The notes beneath the pieces were generated by a model. That model had not been told where the DNA came from and ran no database searches. It was given only the letters and a program-made list of their open reading frames with translations. From the NCBI GenBank assembly GCA_035707105.1, contig DASSUI010000024.1, positions 1 to 64,000 on the forward strand: DNA of 64,000 nt. The letters are read 5' to 3'. This document shows positions 49,448 to 59,387 of this stretch, one piece after another. A program made the position numbers and the translations under genes. Numbering within the stretch: the first letter of the stretch is position 1; the number at the start of each line of letters is the position of its first letter. The DNA is from JACDAN01 sp035707105. Lineage in GTDB: Bacteria; Actinomycetota; Thermoleophilia; Gaiellales; Gaiellaceae.

Positions 49448-49680
49448 AGCGCCTGGTCCCCGCCGACGAGCGAGCGCAGGCTCTCGTACTCCTCGCGGCA
49501 CGCGGGGCAGCCGTCGAGATGCGCCCGGAAGCCGGGGAGCCGAGCGTCCGCCGCGCGTCCCGCGAGCTCGAGCTCGACGTACTCGTCGAGCCTGTCGAAG
49601 CACTCGTCGCAGCCGATCTCCGGCACGCCCGGGCCCAGGAGGCGGCCGAGCGCCTGCTTCAGTTCCGGCCGTTCGTTCAC
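49444..49680 (-). CDS. Small zf-HC2 anti-sigma-like protein
   Basis: 78 residues from GTG 49680 (GTGA overlap with the sigma stop). Putative zinc site: Cys in GCDECFDRLDEYVELEL and HLDGCPAC, the HxxxCxxC signature of ZAS/zf-HC2 anti-sigma factors. No membrane segment, so a soluble anti-sigma. Small cytosolic members often sense thiol or metal stress. The next gene is the methyltransferase. Confidence 0.82.
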   Translation of the reverse strand: MNERPELKQALGRLLGPGVPEIGCDECFDRLDEYVELELAGRAADARLPGFRAHLDGCPACREEYESLRSLVGGDQAL

Positions 49681-50339
49681 TCGATCACCTCCAGCAGGTC
49701 TCCCAGGTGGGTGCGCAGCTTCGCGCGCGCGTCGTGCAGCGTCTTGTAGAGCGCGTTTCGGTTCGTCCCGAGCCGGTCGGCGAGCACGTCGATCGGGACG
49801 CCGTTGACCGCGAGCGCGACGAGGACGCGGCGCTGGTGCGGGGTCAGCACCTCGTGGATTCCGTCGCGCACGGCGTCGAGGAGCTCGCCCTGCTCGGCCT
49901 CGGCGGCCGGCCCTGCAATCCCGCCCTCGAACATCGCCCAGCTCTCCGGCTCGAGCGGCACCTCGCGTCCCTGCCAGGCGCGCTTGCGGAGCTTCACGGC
50001 CGCCTCGAGGAGCGCGAACTTGTAGACCCAGGTCGTGAAGCGGCTCGCGCCGCGGAAGTCGTCGAGGCGCGCGAGCACCGACATCAGCGCGTCGTCGGCC
50101 GCCTCGTGCGCGATGTCGTCGAGCTCGTTGCCGCGCAGGTGAGGCAAGGTGGGCCTCCTGCGGGCGACCTCGAAGCGGGCGGCTCGCAGGAGCAGGTCGT
50201 GCAGGCGCTCGACCGCGGCGTCCTGCTTCGCGCCCCCGCTGCGAAGCGACGCCAGCCACTCGCGGGACTCGGCGTCCAGCAGTGTGGACCGGACGGCCGG
50301 ACGCTCTGGCATGGCGGCCGCGACGCTAGCAGTGACCAT
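49677..50339 (-). CDS. ECF-like sigma factor
   Basis: 220 residues. Region 2 pattern with LDDIAHEAADDALMSVLARLDDFRGASRFTTWVYKFALLEA; region 4 with LTPHQRRVLVALAVNGVPIDVLADRLGTNRNALYKTLHDARAKLR. The family resembles sigma-70 factors of the type that pair with zf-HC2 proteins. A start at ATG 50312 is possible instead of ATG 50339. It is the first gene of a three-gene operon: sigma, zinc-binding anti-sigma, methyltransferase. Confidence 0.85.
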   Translation of the reverse strand: MVTASVAAAMPERPAVRSTLLDAESREWLASLRSGGAKQDAAVERLHDLLLRAARFEVARRRPTLPHLRGNELDDIAHEAADDALMSVLARLDDFRGASRFTTWVYKFALLEAAVKLRKRAWQGREVPLEPESWAMFEGGIAGPAAEAEQGELLDAVRDGIHEVLTPHQRRVLVALAVNGVPIDVLADRLGTNRNALYKTLHDARAKLRTHLGDLLEVIE

Positions 50340-50377
50340 GGTCCATGAGTGACGCCGGCCGCCCGGTCCTTACCCGC

Positions 50378-51058
50378 CTAGCGGAACCGCCTCGGGAACT
50401 GCGCCACAATCCCGGTCGACAGCATGTCGGCCATTTCCAGCGCCTGGACGTGGATCTGGTCGTAGGCCGCCACGTCGGCCGCCCAGTCGCCCTGGAGGCG
50501 GGCAACCGCTTCGCTCGTCGTGAGGCTGAGGTGCTCGTGGAGCATCTCGCGCATCTCATTGAGCCGCCAGTGGGGATTCGCGTCGCTCAGGAACCGCGCG
50601 ATCGCGTCGGCGTTCTCCTCCCAGAGGGCCTGTTGTTTCGCGACTTCGGCCTGGTCGCCGGCTTTGGCCGCCACGACCAGCTGGGCCGCGATCGTGATGT
50701 GCTCCCGGAGCAGCGTCGACAGCCGGTCGCCGGCCGCGCGTCCGTAGAACGCCGCGACCGCGTCGCCGATGTCGTCCTGGTTGCGGAGCAGCCGGCCGAC
50801 GGTCGCGTCCGTGTCGGGCGACCCGGTGGTCAGGCTGATGATCGCGAGGCGCGTCCAGGTGACGTGGTCCTCCCACAGCTTGCGCATGTCGTTGCGGAGG
50901 CTGAGCTCCTCGACGGAGATGTCCGCCTTCGCGTGGCCGGGGCCGTGGGCGCCGGCGTCGCCTCCACCCGAGACCGCCAGTGCGGCGAGGGCGCTGAGGA
51001 GCGCGACGAGCCCGACGAGCACGAGCGGGATCGGACGTGGCGTGTTCGTCCTGTCCAT
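50378..51058 (-). CDS. Exported helical protein of unknown function
   Basis: 226 residues. Signal peptide or anchor (LVLVGLVALLSALAALAVSGGGDAGAHG). Then helices with several His/Glu pairs: EELSLRNDMRKLWEDHVTWTRLAIISL, REHITIAAQLV, MREMLHEHLSLTTSEAV. The amphipathic pattern and DHVTWTR/EHL elements recall exported actinobacterial proteins of the DUF-type found near copper or stress genes, but no family is recognised. Four-helix bundle likely. Confidence 0.65.
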   Translation of the reverse strand: MDRTNTPRPIPLVLVGLVALLSALAALAVSGGGDAGAHGPGHAKADISVEELSLRNDMRKLWEDHVTWTRLAIISLTTGSPDTDATVGRLLRNQDDIGDAVAAFYGRAAGDRLSTLLREHITIAAQLVVAAKAGDQAEVAKQQALWEENADAIARFLSDANPHWRLNEMREMLHEHLSLTTSEAVARLQGDWAADVAAYDQIHVQALEMADMLSTGIVAQFPRRFR

Positions 51059-51137
51059 GACGATCTTCCTTTCGTTCGAGAGACGTTCTCGGGACCGTTC
51101 GTGTCCCGATGCGACAGGTCCTTACGCCGCGGCTTCG

Positions 51138-51647
51138 CTAGCCGCCGGAATCGTGGGGCTGGAGGTGCTCGTCGTGAGCGTGGCCGCCGTGGGCGTGTCC
51201 GCGCGACGTCGCGACCGCCGCAACGGCGCTGAGGGCGATCACGAGCGCGACGAGCGCGACCGGGATCGTGCGAAGCCGCGTCACGAGCGTCCCGCGGAGG
51301 CTGAGCGCGACGGCGAGGCCGACGACTTCCACGGCCTTCGTCACCAGCGCGAGCGCGTCCACCGCCTCCGGCTCGGGGACGAGCCCCGGGATCCCGGTCG
51401 TCACGGCCAGCACCCAGGCCGCGATCAGCCCGGCGAGGAGCACGGCCGCAGCGTCGACGAGGATCTCGTCGGGACGCCGGGCGACGGCGACCGCGAGGAC
51501 CGCCAGAGCGAGCGCGGAGACCGCGAAGCCCGCACCGGCGGCGAACCGTTCCTGGAGGTGGTCGTGCACGAGGCCGGCGTGGATCCCTGCGCTGACCGCG
51601 CAGCTGAGCGCGAGGATGTCGCGGCGCAGCTCGTTGCTCTTCGGCAT
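51138..51647 (-). CDS. Polytopic membrane protein with His-rich tail
   Basis: 169 residues from ATG 51647 (GGAGGTG upstream). Four hydrophobic helices (LALSCAVSAGIHAGLV; AVSALALAVLAVAVA; AAAVLLAGLIAAWVLAV; IPVALVALVIALSAVAAVA), ending in a tail with HAHGGHAHDEHLQPHD that could bind zinc, copper or nickel. No transporter signature. Divergent from the FAD reductase gene. Possible metal-homeostasis role, not established. Confidence 0.6.
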   Translation of the reverse strand: MPKSNELRRDILALSCAVSAGIHAGLVHDHLQERFAAGAGFAVSALALAVLAVAVARRPDEILVDAAAVLLAGLIAAWVLAVTTGIPGLVPEPEAVDALALVTKAVEVVGLAVALSLRGTLVTRLRTIPVALVALVIALSAVAAVATSRGHAHGGHAHDEHLQPHDSGG

Positions 51648-51789
51648 CCACACCTCCGTCGTCACTACCGGCGCACCGGCGTCGTCGGATTGGCCGTTCG
51701 GATTGCTCTCGGTTACGTTGGTGACCCGGTTCGCGCGGTCCTTACGCGGGGTAAGACCGGAGGCGGTTACCGACACGTATAGGGAGGCA

Positions 51790-52974
51790 ATGGACACCTT
51801 CGAGCTGCTCATCGTCGGCGGCGGGCTTGCGTCCGCACGCGCGATCAAGGCGTACCGCGAGGCGGGCGGCGGGGGCCGGATCGCCCTCGTCTCGCGCGAC
51901 GCCACCCTGCCGTACCACCGGCCGCCGCTCTCAAAGAAGTTCCTTCGCGGCGAGACCGACGAGGAGCCGCTCGTCGAGGACGAGGCCTTCTACCGCGACA
52001 ACGACGTCGAGGTGATGCTCGAGACCTCCGTCGAACGCGTGGACACGGGCGAGCACGCGGTCGAGGTCGAGGGCCGCCGTCTCGGGTACCGGAAGCTCCT
52101 CCTCGCAACCGGCGCCTGGCCCCGGCCGCTCCCGGTCCCGGGCGCCGAGCTCGAAGGGGTCTTCACGCTCCGTACCGTCGCCGACTCGGCGACGATCCGG
52201 GAGGCGGCGTCGGGCGCAGAGCGGGCGGCCGTCGTCGGCGCGGGGTTCATCGGCATGGAGGTCGCAGCCTCGCTGACGCAGATCGGCAAGGACGTCGCGA
52301 TGGTCCACCTCGGCCACTGGCTGTTCGACCAGCTCGGCGTCGAGGCGCTGAGCGGGGAACTGGCCTCGCTGTACGAGGAGAAGGGCGTCGATCTCGTCCT
52401 CGGCCACGAGGTGGACGCGTTCCACGGAAACGGCCGCGTGGAGCGGATCACGACGAAGAACGGCAAGGAGGTCGAGGCCGACCTCGTCGTCGTCGGCATC
52501 GGTGTCGCGCCGGTCACGGACTTCCTCGAGGGGAGCGGGATCGAGCTGGACAACGGGATCGTCGTGAACCAGCGCTTCGAGACGAACGCGCCCGACGTGT
52601 ACGCCGCCGGCGACGTCGCGCGTTTCTACGACCCGCTGTTCGAGACCCACCGGCGGATCGAGCACTGGTCGAATGCGAACTACCAAGGGACCGAGGTCGG
52701 AAAGGTGCTGGCGGGAGCGGGCGGCGGCTACGACACCGTCTCGACATTCTTTACGGAGATCTTCGGAACAACGATCAGGGTCTTCGGCGACGCCCGCCGT
52801 GACGCGCAGGTCGTCGTCCGCGGCTCACTCCGGGACGACGAGCTCTACGCGCTCTACGGGAACGACGACGAGGAGGTCGTCGGCGCTCTCAGCGTGGGTC
52901 AGACCGAGGAGGTCGAAGAGCTGCTGAAGCAGCAGATCCGCGCGCACGCGCCGCTCGGCGCGACGGGCCTTTAG
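51790..52974 (+). CDS. FAD-dependent pyridine nucleotide-disulfide-type (ferredoxin) reductase
   Basis: 394 residues from ATG 51790, after GGGAGG. FAD motif IVGGGLAS, NAD motif VVGAGFIGMEVAA, and second FAD motif APDVYAAGDVA. PYHRPPLSK is the ferredoxin-reductase-type motif. The C-terminal domain is that of rubredoxin/ferredoxin reductases rather than of lipoamide dehydrogenase. No redox-active CxxxxC. It transfers electrons from NAD(P)H to a small carrier; the partner is not in the neighbourhood. A 17-bp tandem repeat spans its stop codon. Confidence 0.87.
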   Translation: MDTFELLIVGGGLASARAIKAYREAGGGGRIALVSRDATLPYHRPPLSKKFLRGETDEEPLVEDEAFYRDNDVEVMLETSVERVDTGEHAVEVEGRRLGYRKLLLATGAWPRPLPVPGAELEGVFTLRTVADSATIREAASGAERAAVVGAGFIGMEVAASLTQIGKDVAMVHLGHWLFDQLGVEALSGELASLYEEKGVDLVLGHEVDAFHGNGRVERITTKNGKEVEADLVVVGIGVAPVTDFLEGSGIELDNGIVVNQRFETNAPDVYAAGDVARFYDPLFETHRRIEHWSNANYQGTEVGKVLAGAGGGYDTVSTFFTEIFGTTIRVFGDARRDAQVVVRGSLRDDELYALYGNDDEEVVGALSVGQTEEVEELLKQQIRAHAPLGATGL

Positions 52975-53011
52975 CCGCGACGGGCCTCTAGCCGCGACGG
53001 GCCTCTAGGCG
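52961..53011. repeat. Three tandem 17-bp repeats across convergent stop codons
   Basis: Units 52961-52977, 52978-52994, 52995-53011 (CGACGGGCCTNTAGCCG). The first holds the reductase TAG stop, the third the aminotransferase stop (CTA on this strand). CTAG makes a stop in both directions. Confidence 0.75.
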
Positions 53012-54357
53012 ATGAACTCGTCGGTGACGCTGAGGGCCTCGTCGAGGATCGCGATCCCCTCGTCGAGCTCCTCGGTTGTGATGTTCAGCGGCGGGCAGAC
53101 CATGACGACGTTCCAGTGCGTCATGAGGTAGAGCCCCCGGTCGAGCGCGGCTTTCGCCATCCGGGCCACGGGGGCGAAGTCCTGGCCGGTCGCGTTGAAC
53201 GGGACGAGCGGCTCGCGCGTCTCGCGGTTCTTCACCAGCTCCAGGCCCCAGAAGCAGCCGAGTCCGCGGACGTCGCCGATCGAAGGATGCTTCTCGGCCA
53301 GGCCGCGCAGGCGCTCGTCGAACTGCGGGCCCATCTCCGCGGCGTGGTCCACGATCCCCTCCTCCTCGAAGGCCTCGATCGACGCCACGGCGGCCGCACA
53401 CGCGAGCGGGTGGCCGCTGTAGGTCAGGCCGCCGGCGAAGTACTTGTCGCGAACCCAGTCGGCGATCTTCTGGGCGACGACCATCGCCCCGAGCGGGACG
53501 TAGCCGGAGTTGATGCCCTTCGCGATCGTGAGGATGTCGGGCACGACGTCCCAGTTGTCGACCGCGAACCACTTGCCGGTTCGGCCGAAGCCCGCCATGA
53601 CCTCGTCGCAGATGAGCAGTATGCCGTGGCGGTCGCAGACCTCGCGGATCGACTGGAGATAGCCGTCGGGCGGGACGATGATCCCGTTCGTCCCGACGAC
53701 GGTCTCGAGGATCACGGCGGCCACCGTGTCCGGCCCCTCGTACATCAGCAGCTCTTCGAGGTGCGGGCCGCCGGTGCAGACCGGGCAGGGATCCGGGTGG
53801 CCGGCCGGGCAACGGTACGTGTAGGGGTCGAGCATCCGCACGACGCCCGGGAGACCGGGCTCGGCGGGCCAGCGCCGCGGGTCGCCCGTCAACGTGATCG
53901 CGCCGGCCGTGGCCCCGTGGTAGGAGCGGTAGCGGGCGATGATCTTGTGCCGGCCGGTGTACCACCGGGCGAGCTTGATCGCGTTCTCGTTCGCCTCCGC
54001 GCCGCCGTTCGTGAAGAAGGACATCGTCAGGTCGCCGGGCGTGACCTCCGCGAGCAGGCGCCCGAGCTTCGAGCGCGACTCGGTGGCCATCGGCGGCCCG
54101 ATCGTCGCGAGCTGCTCCGCCTGCTCCTTGATGGCGGCGACGAGCTTCGGGTGCTGGTGCCCGATCGAGACGTTGACGAGCTGCGAGGCGAAGTCGAGGT
54201 AGCGCTTCCCGTCGTAGTCCCAGAAGTAGCGTCCCTCGCCGCCGGCGACAGCGATCGGCGAGACGGCGTTCTGCACCGACCATGAGTAGAGGACGTAGCG
54301 CTTCGCGTCCTCGACGATCTGCTGTCCGAGCTCGGTGTTCGTCTCGATGGTGGCCAT
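53005..54357 (-). CDS. Class III aminotransferase (beta-alanine/4-aminobutyrate type)
   Basis: 450 residues from ATG 54357. PLP enzyme: ILLICDEVMAGFGRTGKWFA holds the Asp that contacts the pyridine N, and the PLP Lys is in TIAKGINSGYVPLGAM. Other class III hallmarks: TNGGAEANENAIKLAR and the HGATAGAITLTGDPRRW segment. The sequence type resembles omega-amino-acid:pyruvate transaminases (beta-alanine or taurine). Within the nearby hydantoinase and semialdehyde dehydrogenase genes it could convert beta-alanine to malonate semialdehyde. The frame extends to 54966 but overlaps the next gene. Confidence 0.88.
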   Translation of the reverse strand: MATIETNTELGQQIVEDAKRYVLYSWSVQNAVSPIAVAGGEGRYFWDYDGKRYLDFASQLVNVSIGHQHPKLVAAIKEQAEQLATIGPPMATESRSKLGRLLAEVTPGDLTMSFFTNGGAEANENAIKLARWYTGRHKIIARYRSYHGATAGAITLTGDPRRWPAEPGLPGVVRMLDPYTYRCPAGHPDPCPVCTGGPHLEELLMYEGPDTVAAVILETVVGTNGIIVPPDGYLQSIREVCDRHGILLICDEVMAGFGRTGKWFAVDNWDVVPDILTIAKGINSGYVPLGAMVVAQKIADWVRDKYFAGGLTYSGHPLACAAAVASIEAFEEEGIVDHAAEMGPQFDERLRGLAEKHPSIGDVRGLGCFWGLELVKNRETREPLVPFNATGQDFAPVARMAKAALDRGLYLMTHWNVVMVCPPLNITTEELDEGIAILDEALSVTDEFIA

Positions 54358-54370
54358 CGCCTCGATCCTA

Positions 54371-54409
54371 TCGCCGTGGGAGAGCAAGATGCCTGCTCTC
54401 CCACGGCGA
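54371..54409 (-). terminator. Strong hairpin terminator after the SnoaL-like gene
   Basis: A perfect 16-bp stem (54371-54386 with 54394-54409) and 7-nt loop between the SnoaL-like gene and the aminotransferase, both on the minus strand. It separates their transcription. Confidence 0.65.
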
Positions 54410-54416
54410 CAGGGAT

Positions 54417-54908
54417 CTACGGCTTCTTCAGCGACTCGATGAAGAGGCCCGGGTCGTTCGGAATCGCGGTCGCCTGCTCCCACACCGCGAGCCACCGGCC
54501 TTGCCGCCGCTCGTAGAGCAGCGTGTCCCACATCAGGTGCTCGAGGTGCGCGCCGAAGATCGTGAGCTCGATCCGCACCTGGAAGCGGACGAGCGCGTGG
54601 TTGCCGTGGACGTCGACGTCGATCGGCGACGTCGGTTCGATCGCCAGGAAGTCCGGCGCCCCTGCGTCGATTCCGGCAAGCCGCCCCTCGCGCGTGTCCG
54701 GAATGCCGAGAGGGTTGATGCCGACGAAGTCCTCGCTCATGTGGCTGCGGAGGGCGTCGGTGTCTCCACTGACCGCGAGCGTGAGGCTCTCGAGCTGCAG
54801 CTGCCGGATCTCTGCCTCCGCGCTGGGTGACGATCGGGCCTGGGCGACTCCCATCGCGAGCACCGCCGCGAGCACCGCCGCGAGCCCGATCAACGATCGC
54901 TTGGTCAT
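54417..54908 (-). CDS. Exported SnoaL/DUF4440-like protein
   Basis: 163 residues from ATG 54908 (GGAGAG upstream). Signal peptide (SLIGLAAVLAAVLAMGVAQA), then a cone-shaped alpha+beta fold of the SnoaL-like superfamily: helices IRQLQLESLTLAVSGDTDALRSHMSEDFVGINPLG, and strands HALVRFQVRIELTIFGAHLEHLMWDTLLYERRQGRWLAVWEQ. Such domains bind small molecules or form associations with enzymes. Divergent from the LuxR gene. Confidence 0.7.
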   Translation of the reverse strand: MTKRSLIGLAAVLAAVLAMGVAQARSSPSAEAEIRQLQLESLTLAVSGDTDALRSHMSEDFVGINPLGIPDTREGRLAGIDAGAPDFLAIEPTSPIDVDVHGNHALVRFQVRIELTIFGAHLEHLMWDTLLYERRQGRWLAVWEQATAIPNDPGLFIESLKKP

Positions 54909-55026
54909 CGTCTCTCCTTTCCACGTTGTCTCGCTCGATTCGAGCGCGGCGGCGAAGCCGCGGCAATCCCAGAAAGCTGGGGTTCGGGCCTTGTTCTTCG
55001 TGCTGATCCGCGCAAACCTAGGCGTG

Positions 55027-56085
55027 GTGACCGAGCGGAAACGCACGCGCTGCCGCGAGCGGCTAGCACGACTGGCCGAATCCGACCTCGACCGAGACTC
55101 CCTGCGCTTCGAGGCGATCGCCGACCTGCAACGGACGATCGGCTTCGATCGCTGGTGCTGGCCGCTGTCCGACCCGGACTCGTTGTTGCCGAACAGCGGT
55201 CTCGCGCTCCACGACTACGGGCCGAGAGTGCCGCGGTCGCTCGAGCTCGAGTACTCAGGCGACAACTACGCGGCGAAGCACGTCGTCGCGAGGCGCGCGG
55301 TTCCGGCGGCCAGCCTCGGCCTCGATACGGAAGGAGATCTCGCTAGGTCGTCCCGATGGGACGAAGTGCTCCGCCCAGTCGGGATCGGCGACGTCGCCAT
55401 CGCGGCCTGTCGGGACTCCCTGGGCTGCTGGGGCTGGATCGAGGCCTATCGCGACCAGGCCGATCGACGATTCGACGAACAGGAGGTTGCGCTGCTCTGG
55501 AACGTTGCCGCCGCGCTCGGGTCCGCGCTGCGGCGCAGCGTCGTCGGGCCGCGAAGAGGGGACGACGGCCGACGTTCGCCGCCGGGCGTCGTCGTCTTGG
55601 ACGTGAACTACCGGCCCGTCAGCTGGACGGCAAGCGCGCGCGAATGGATGGACGCACTCCCCGGAGCGCAGATCGTCGCCGCCTGGGGGATGCTCCCGTC
55701 AATCGTCTACCCCGCCGCGACGCTCGCACGATCGCGCCCGAACGCGGCACGCTCACTCGTCCAGGCGGTGGATGGCCGCTGGGTGATGATCGAGGCCGCA
55801 CGACTCGAGGGTGAACGGGACGGCGAGATCGCGGTGAATCTCCGGTCCGCGAGGCCGAGCGAGACGTTCCGGCTTCTCTGCCGGGCCTTCGCGCTGTCGC
55901 GCCGCGAGCGCGAGGTCGTGTCGCTGCTCGTCGTCGGACTCGACACCCGAGCCGTCGCGAAGCGGCTGTTCATCTCCCCCCACACAGTTCAGGATCACTT
56001 GAAGTCAATCTTCGAGAAGGTCGGGATCCACAGCCGTCGCGAGCTGCTCGCGACGCTCGGGACTGCGGATCAACCGTCCGCCTGA
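55027..56085 (+). CDS. LuxR-family transcriptional regulator
   Basis: 352 residues (GTG 55027; 55024 equally possible). The C-terminal LuxR HTH reads LSRREREVVSLLVVGLDTRAVAKRLFISPHTVQDHLKSIFEKVGI. The N-terminal half (about 20-150) is a helical/GAF-like domain with two Trp-rich segments (FDRWCWPLSD, GCWGWIEAYRD); no ATPase or receiver domain. It may sense a small ligand. Divergent from the SnoaL-like gene and upstream of the semialdehyde dehydrogenase, so it could control one or both sides. Its 3' end overlaps the GNAT gene by 16 bp. Confidence 0.85.
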   Translation: MTERKRTRCRERLARLAESDLDRDSLRFEAIADLQRTIGFDRWCWPLSDPDSLLPNSGLALHDYGPRVPRSLELEYSGDNYAAKHVVARRAVPAASLGLDTEGDLARSSRWDEVLRPVGIGDVAIAACRDSLGCWGWIEAYRDQADRRFDEQEVALLWNVAAALGSALRRSVVGPRRGDDGRRSPPGVVVLDVNYRPVSWTASAREWMDALPGAQIVAAWGMLPSIVYPAATLARSRPNAARSLVQAVDGRWVMIEAARLEGERDGEIAVNLRSARPSETFRLLCRAFALSRREREVVSLLVVGLDTRAVAKRLFISPHTVQDHLKSIFEKVGIHSRRELLATLGTADQPSA

Positions 56086-56585
56086 AGCTCGTCCGCGAGC
56101 AGGTCCATCAACAGGCCGTCGTGCCACTCGCCGCCCGGCAGGCGCTCGTACCGTCGCATGACGCCGACCGGCCGGAAGCCGACCTTCTCGTAGGCGCGGA
56201 TCGCGGCGTGGTTGTCGGCGGCAGGGTCAATCACGAGCCGGTGATGGCCGCGGTCCTGGATCAGATGGCGCGCCATCGTCCTGACCGCGTCCGTCCCGAG
56301 CCCCCGGCCGTGGACGTGCTCGGACAGAAAGAGGTCGATGCCGGCGTGCCGGTACATCGGGTCGTCCTCCTCGTGGTACTGGATCAGCCCGACGACCTCG
56401 CCTTCCACTTCGATCGCGAAGGCCGTGCACTCGTCGGTGCCGGCCGCCTTGGCGCGCAGCGTCTCCTCGTCGGGCTCGCCCCAGCGGCCGGCGACCCCTG
56501 GCTGCGCCTGGATCTCGGCCATCCGCGGCACGTCTTCGTCCGTCAGCGGCCGCAGGAGGACACGCTCGCCTCGGAGCTCGGTCAT
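56070..56585 (-). CDS. GNAT N-acetyltransferase, RimJ/AacA type
   Basis: 171 residues. LRGERVLLRPLTDEDVPRM start; acetyl-CoA-binding motif A around FLSEHVHGRGLGTDAVRTMARHLI (the R/QxxGxG/A pattern), and DNHAAIRAYEKVGF in motif B. The aminoglycoside-acetyltransferase-like pattern (IQYHEEDDPMYRHAGID) resembles AAC(6')-type enzymes, but no substrate can be assigned. It is convergent with, and overlaps, the luxR-type gene by 16 bp. Confidence 0.85.
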   Translation of the reverse strand: MTELRGERVLLRPLTDEDVPRMAEIQAQPGVAGRWGEPDEETLRAKAAGTDECTAFAIEVEGEVVGLIQYHEEDDPMYRHAGIDLFLSEHVHGRGLGTDAVRTMARHLIQDRGHHRLVIDPAADNHAAIRAYEKVGFRPVGVMRRYERLPGGEWHDGLLMDLLADELQADG

Positions 56586-56622
56586 CGACGCTAGTCTGGC
56601 TGCAGACCTTGAAGGAGGCGAG

Positions 56623-58151
<1,529 letters not shown>

Positions 58152-58152
<1 letters not shown>

Positions 58153-58493
58153 TGACGATGCAGATGAGTATGGTGGTGGATCGCGGCAAGTCGAGAGCGG
58201 AGCGCCTGGTCGAGACGCTTCCGCCGATGCCGCGTCTCGGGCGTCAGCGGAAGTCGAGAGCGGACCGTGTCGTGGAGGCGATCCAGGGTCTTCCGCCCGT
58301 CGCGCGCGTCGGGCTGGCCGCCGCCGCCGCGGGCGTCCTCGTCGGTGTGGCGTACCTGGCGCGCAAACGTCTGTTCGCCGCCGCGGCCGTCGTGGCCGAC
58401 GCGATCGAGGAGGCCGCAGACGCGGTGGAGGACGCTGCGGAGGATCTCGCCGACGCTGCGCGGGAGCGCAGCGAGGCGGGCGCGGGCGACTAG
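58152..58493 (+). CDS. Small membrane-associated protein with internal duplication
   Basis: 113 residues. Two similar basic segments (GKSRAERLVETLP and RKSRADRVVEAIQGLP) are followed by a hydrophobic helix (GLAAAAAGVLVGVAYLA) and an acidic amphipathic tail (IEEAADAVEDAAEDLADAARERSE). It starts at the TGATG overlap with mmsA, so it is translationally coupled. Unknown function; the amphipathic helices suggest a peripheral membrane protein. Confidence 0.55.
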
Positions 58494-58781
58494 GCGCGGT
58501 TCGCCGGGTCCAGGGGCGGTCGGCCGCGCAGCGGAGGTTGCGCCGATCGACCGCGCGAGCCTCCGGTCGGCCGAAGCGTCCGATTTCAGCACGCACCGGC
58601 CGCCAGGGGACAATCCGGCGCGCTTCCGTCACGATCTCCGTGTCCCGGCGAGCCGGGTCCGAGGGACAGTCCCTCGCGAGCCGCGCGCTGCGACCGGCAG
58701 GCGAGAAAACCGCCGTACGGAGGCGATGGTCGCGTGCGACGTCGTCAACACCGCCGCGCGTACGCCCAGGCTCTCGACGCC
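58494..58781. other. Intergenic region with a dispersed repeat
   Basis: About 290 bp between the mmsA-linked gene and a minus-strand gene. Holds repeat copy 2 (58660-58676); no other element or ORF is convincing. Confidence 0.4.
58660..58676. repeat. Dispersed palindromic repeat, copy 2
   Basis: CGAGGGAC-A-GTCCCTCG, in inverted orientation relative to 27723-27739. About 30 bp flanking sequence also match (GAGCC..GTCC before and GCG.GCC after). Confidence 0.6.
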
Positions 58782-59354
58782 TCAGTTCGGGCGGCTACGG
58801 CCGAGGAGATAGGCCGCGACCGCGGACAGCGCTACGAGCGCGAAGGCGCCCCCCGCAAGCAGGACCGGCGAGATGCTCTCGTCCGTGCTCTCGGGCGGGG
58901 GGACCCAGGCGAGCCTGCCCCGGATTGCGAACGGCTGTCCCTCGGCTCGTCCCGGCACGCGCCAGTTGCGGACGAAGCGGGGCTCGGTCTCCGGCCGTCC
59001 CGCGGCGGGAGGCGGCGGGTCGCCGTGTCCGACGACCCGGTCGTCGTGCCAGGCGTACGAGGTCCCCGTCGCAACGCTCTGCCAGCCGCCGGCGTCACGC
59101 CGCTCGACCCCCTCCGCTCGAAACCGGATGAACGGCCGGCCGGCGGCGTCCAGGATCTCAACGGGCTTCCGGGTCAGGTTCGTGACGCGCAGCTGGTCGC
59201 CGCCCACGACCCGCGCGTCGAGCCCGAGGACGGCCGGCTTGAGGTAGTCGACCCGCGCGATGTACCCGGTGCCGATCGGCCCGGGACCATGGGCGGCCGC
59301 GCCGCCCACAAGGGCAAGCGCCGCGAGCACCCCGCAGGCGACGAGCCGTTCCAA
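58782..59354 (-). CDS. Exported, C-terminally anchored protein of unknown function
   Basis: 190 residues (TTG 59354 is used; GTG 59327 possible). Signal peptide (LVACGVLAALALVGGAAA), a beta-rich ectodomain (LRVTNLTRKPVEILDAAGRPFIRFR, HDDRVVGHGDPPP), and a C-terminal helix (ISPVLLAGGAFALVALSAVAAYLLG) with basic tail. Resembles exported actinobacterial proteins of unknown role. It lies 33 bp after the dihydropyrimidinase gene on the same strand. Confidence 0.65.
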   Translation of the reverse strand: MERLVACGVLAALALVGGAAAHGPGPIGTGYIARVDYLKPAVLGLDARVVGGDQLRVTNLTRKPVEILDAAGRPFIRFRAEGVERRDAGGWQSVATGTSYAWHDDRVVGHGDPPPPAAGRPETEPRFVRNWRVPGRAEGQPFAIRGRLAWVPPPESTDESISPVLLAGGAFALVALSAVAAYLLGRSRPN

Positions 59355-59387
59355 CCGCTGATCGAACGGAGCCGGACGGGCTCCGCG

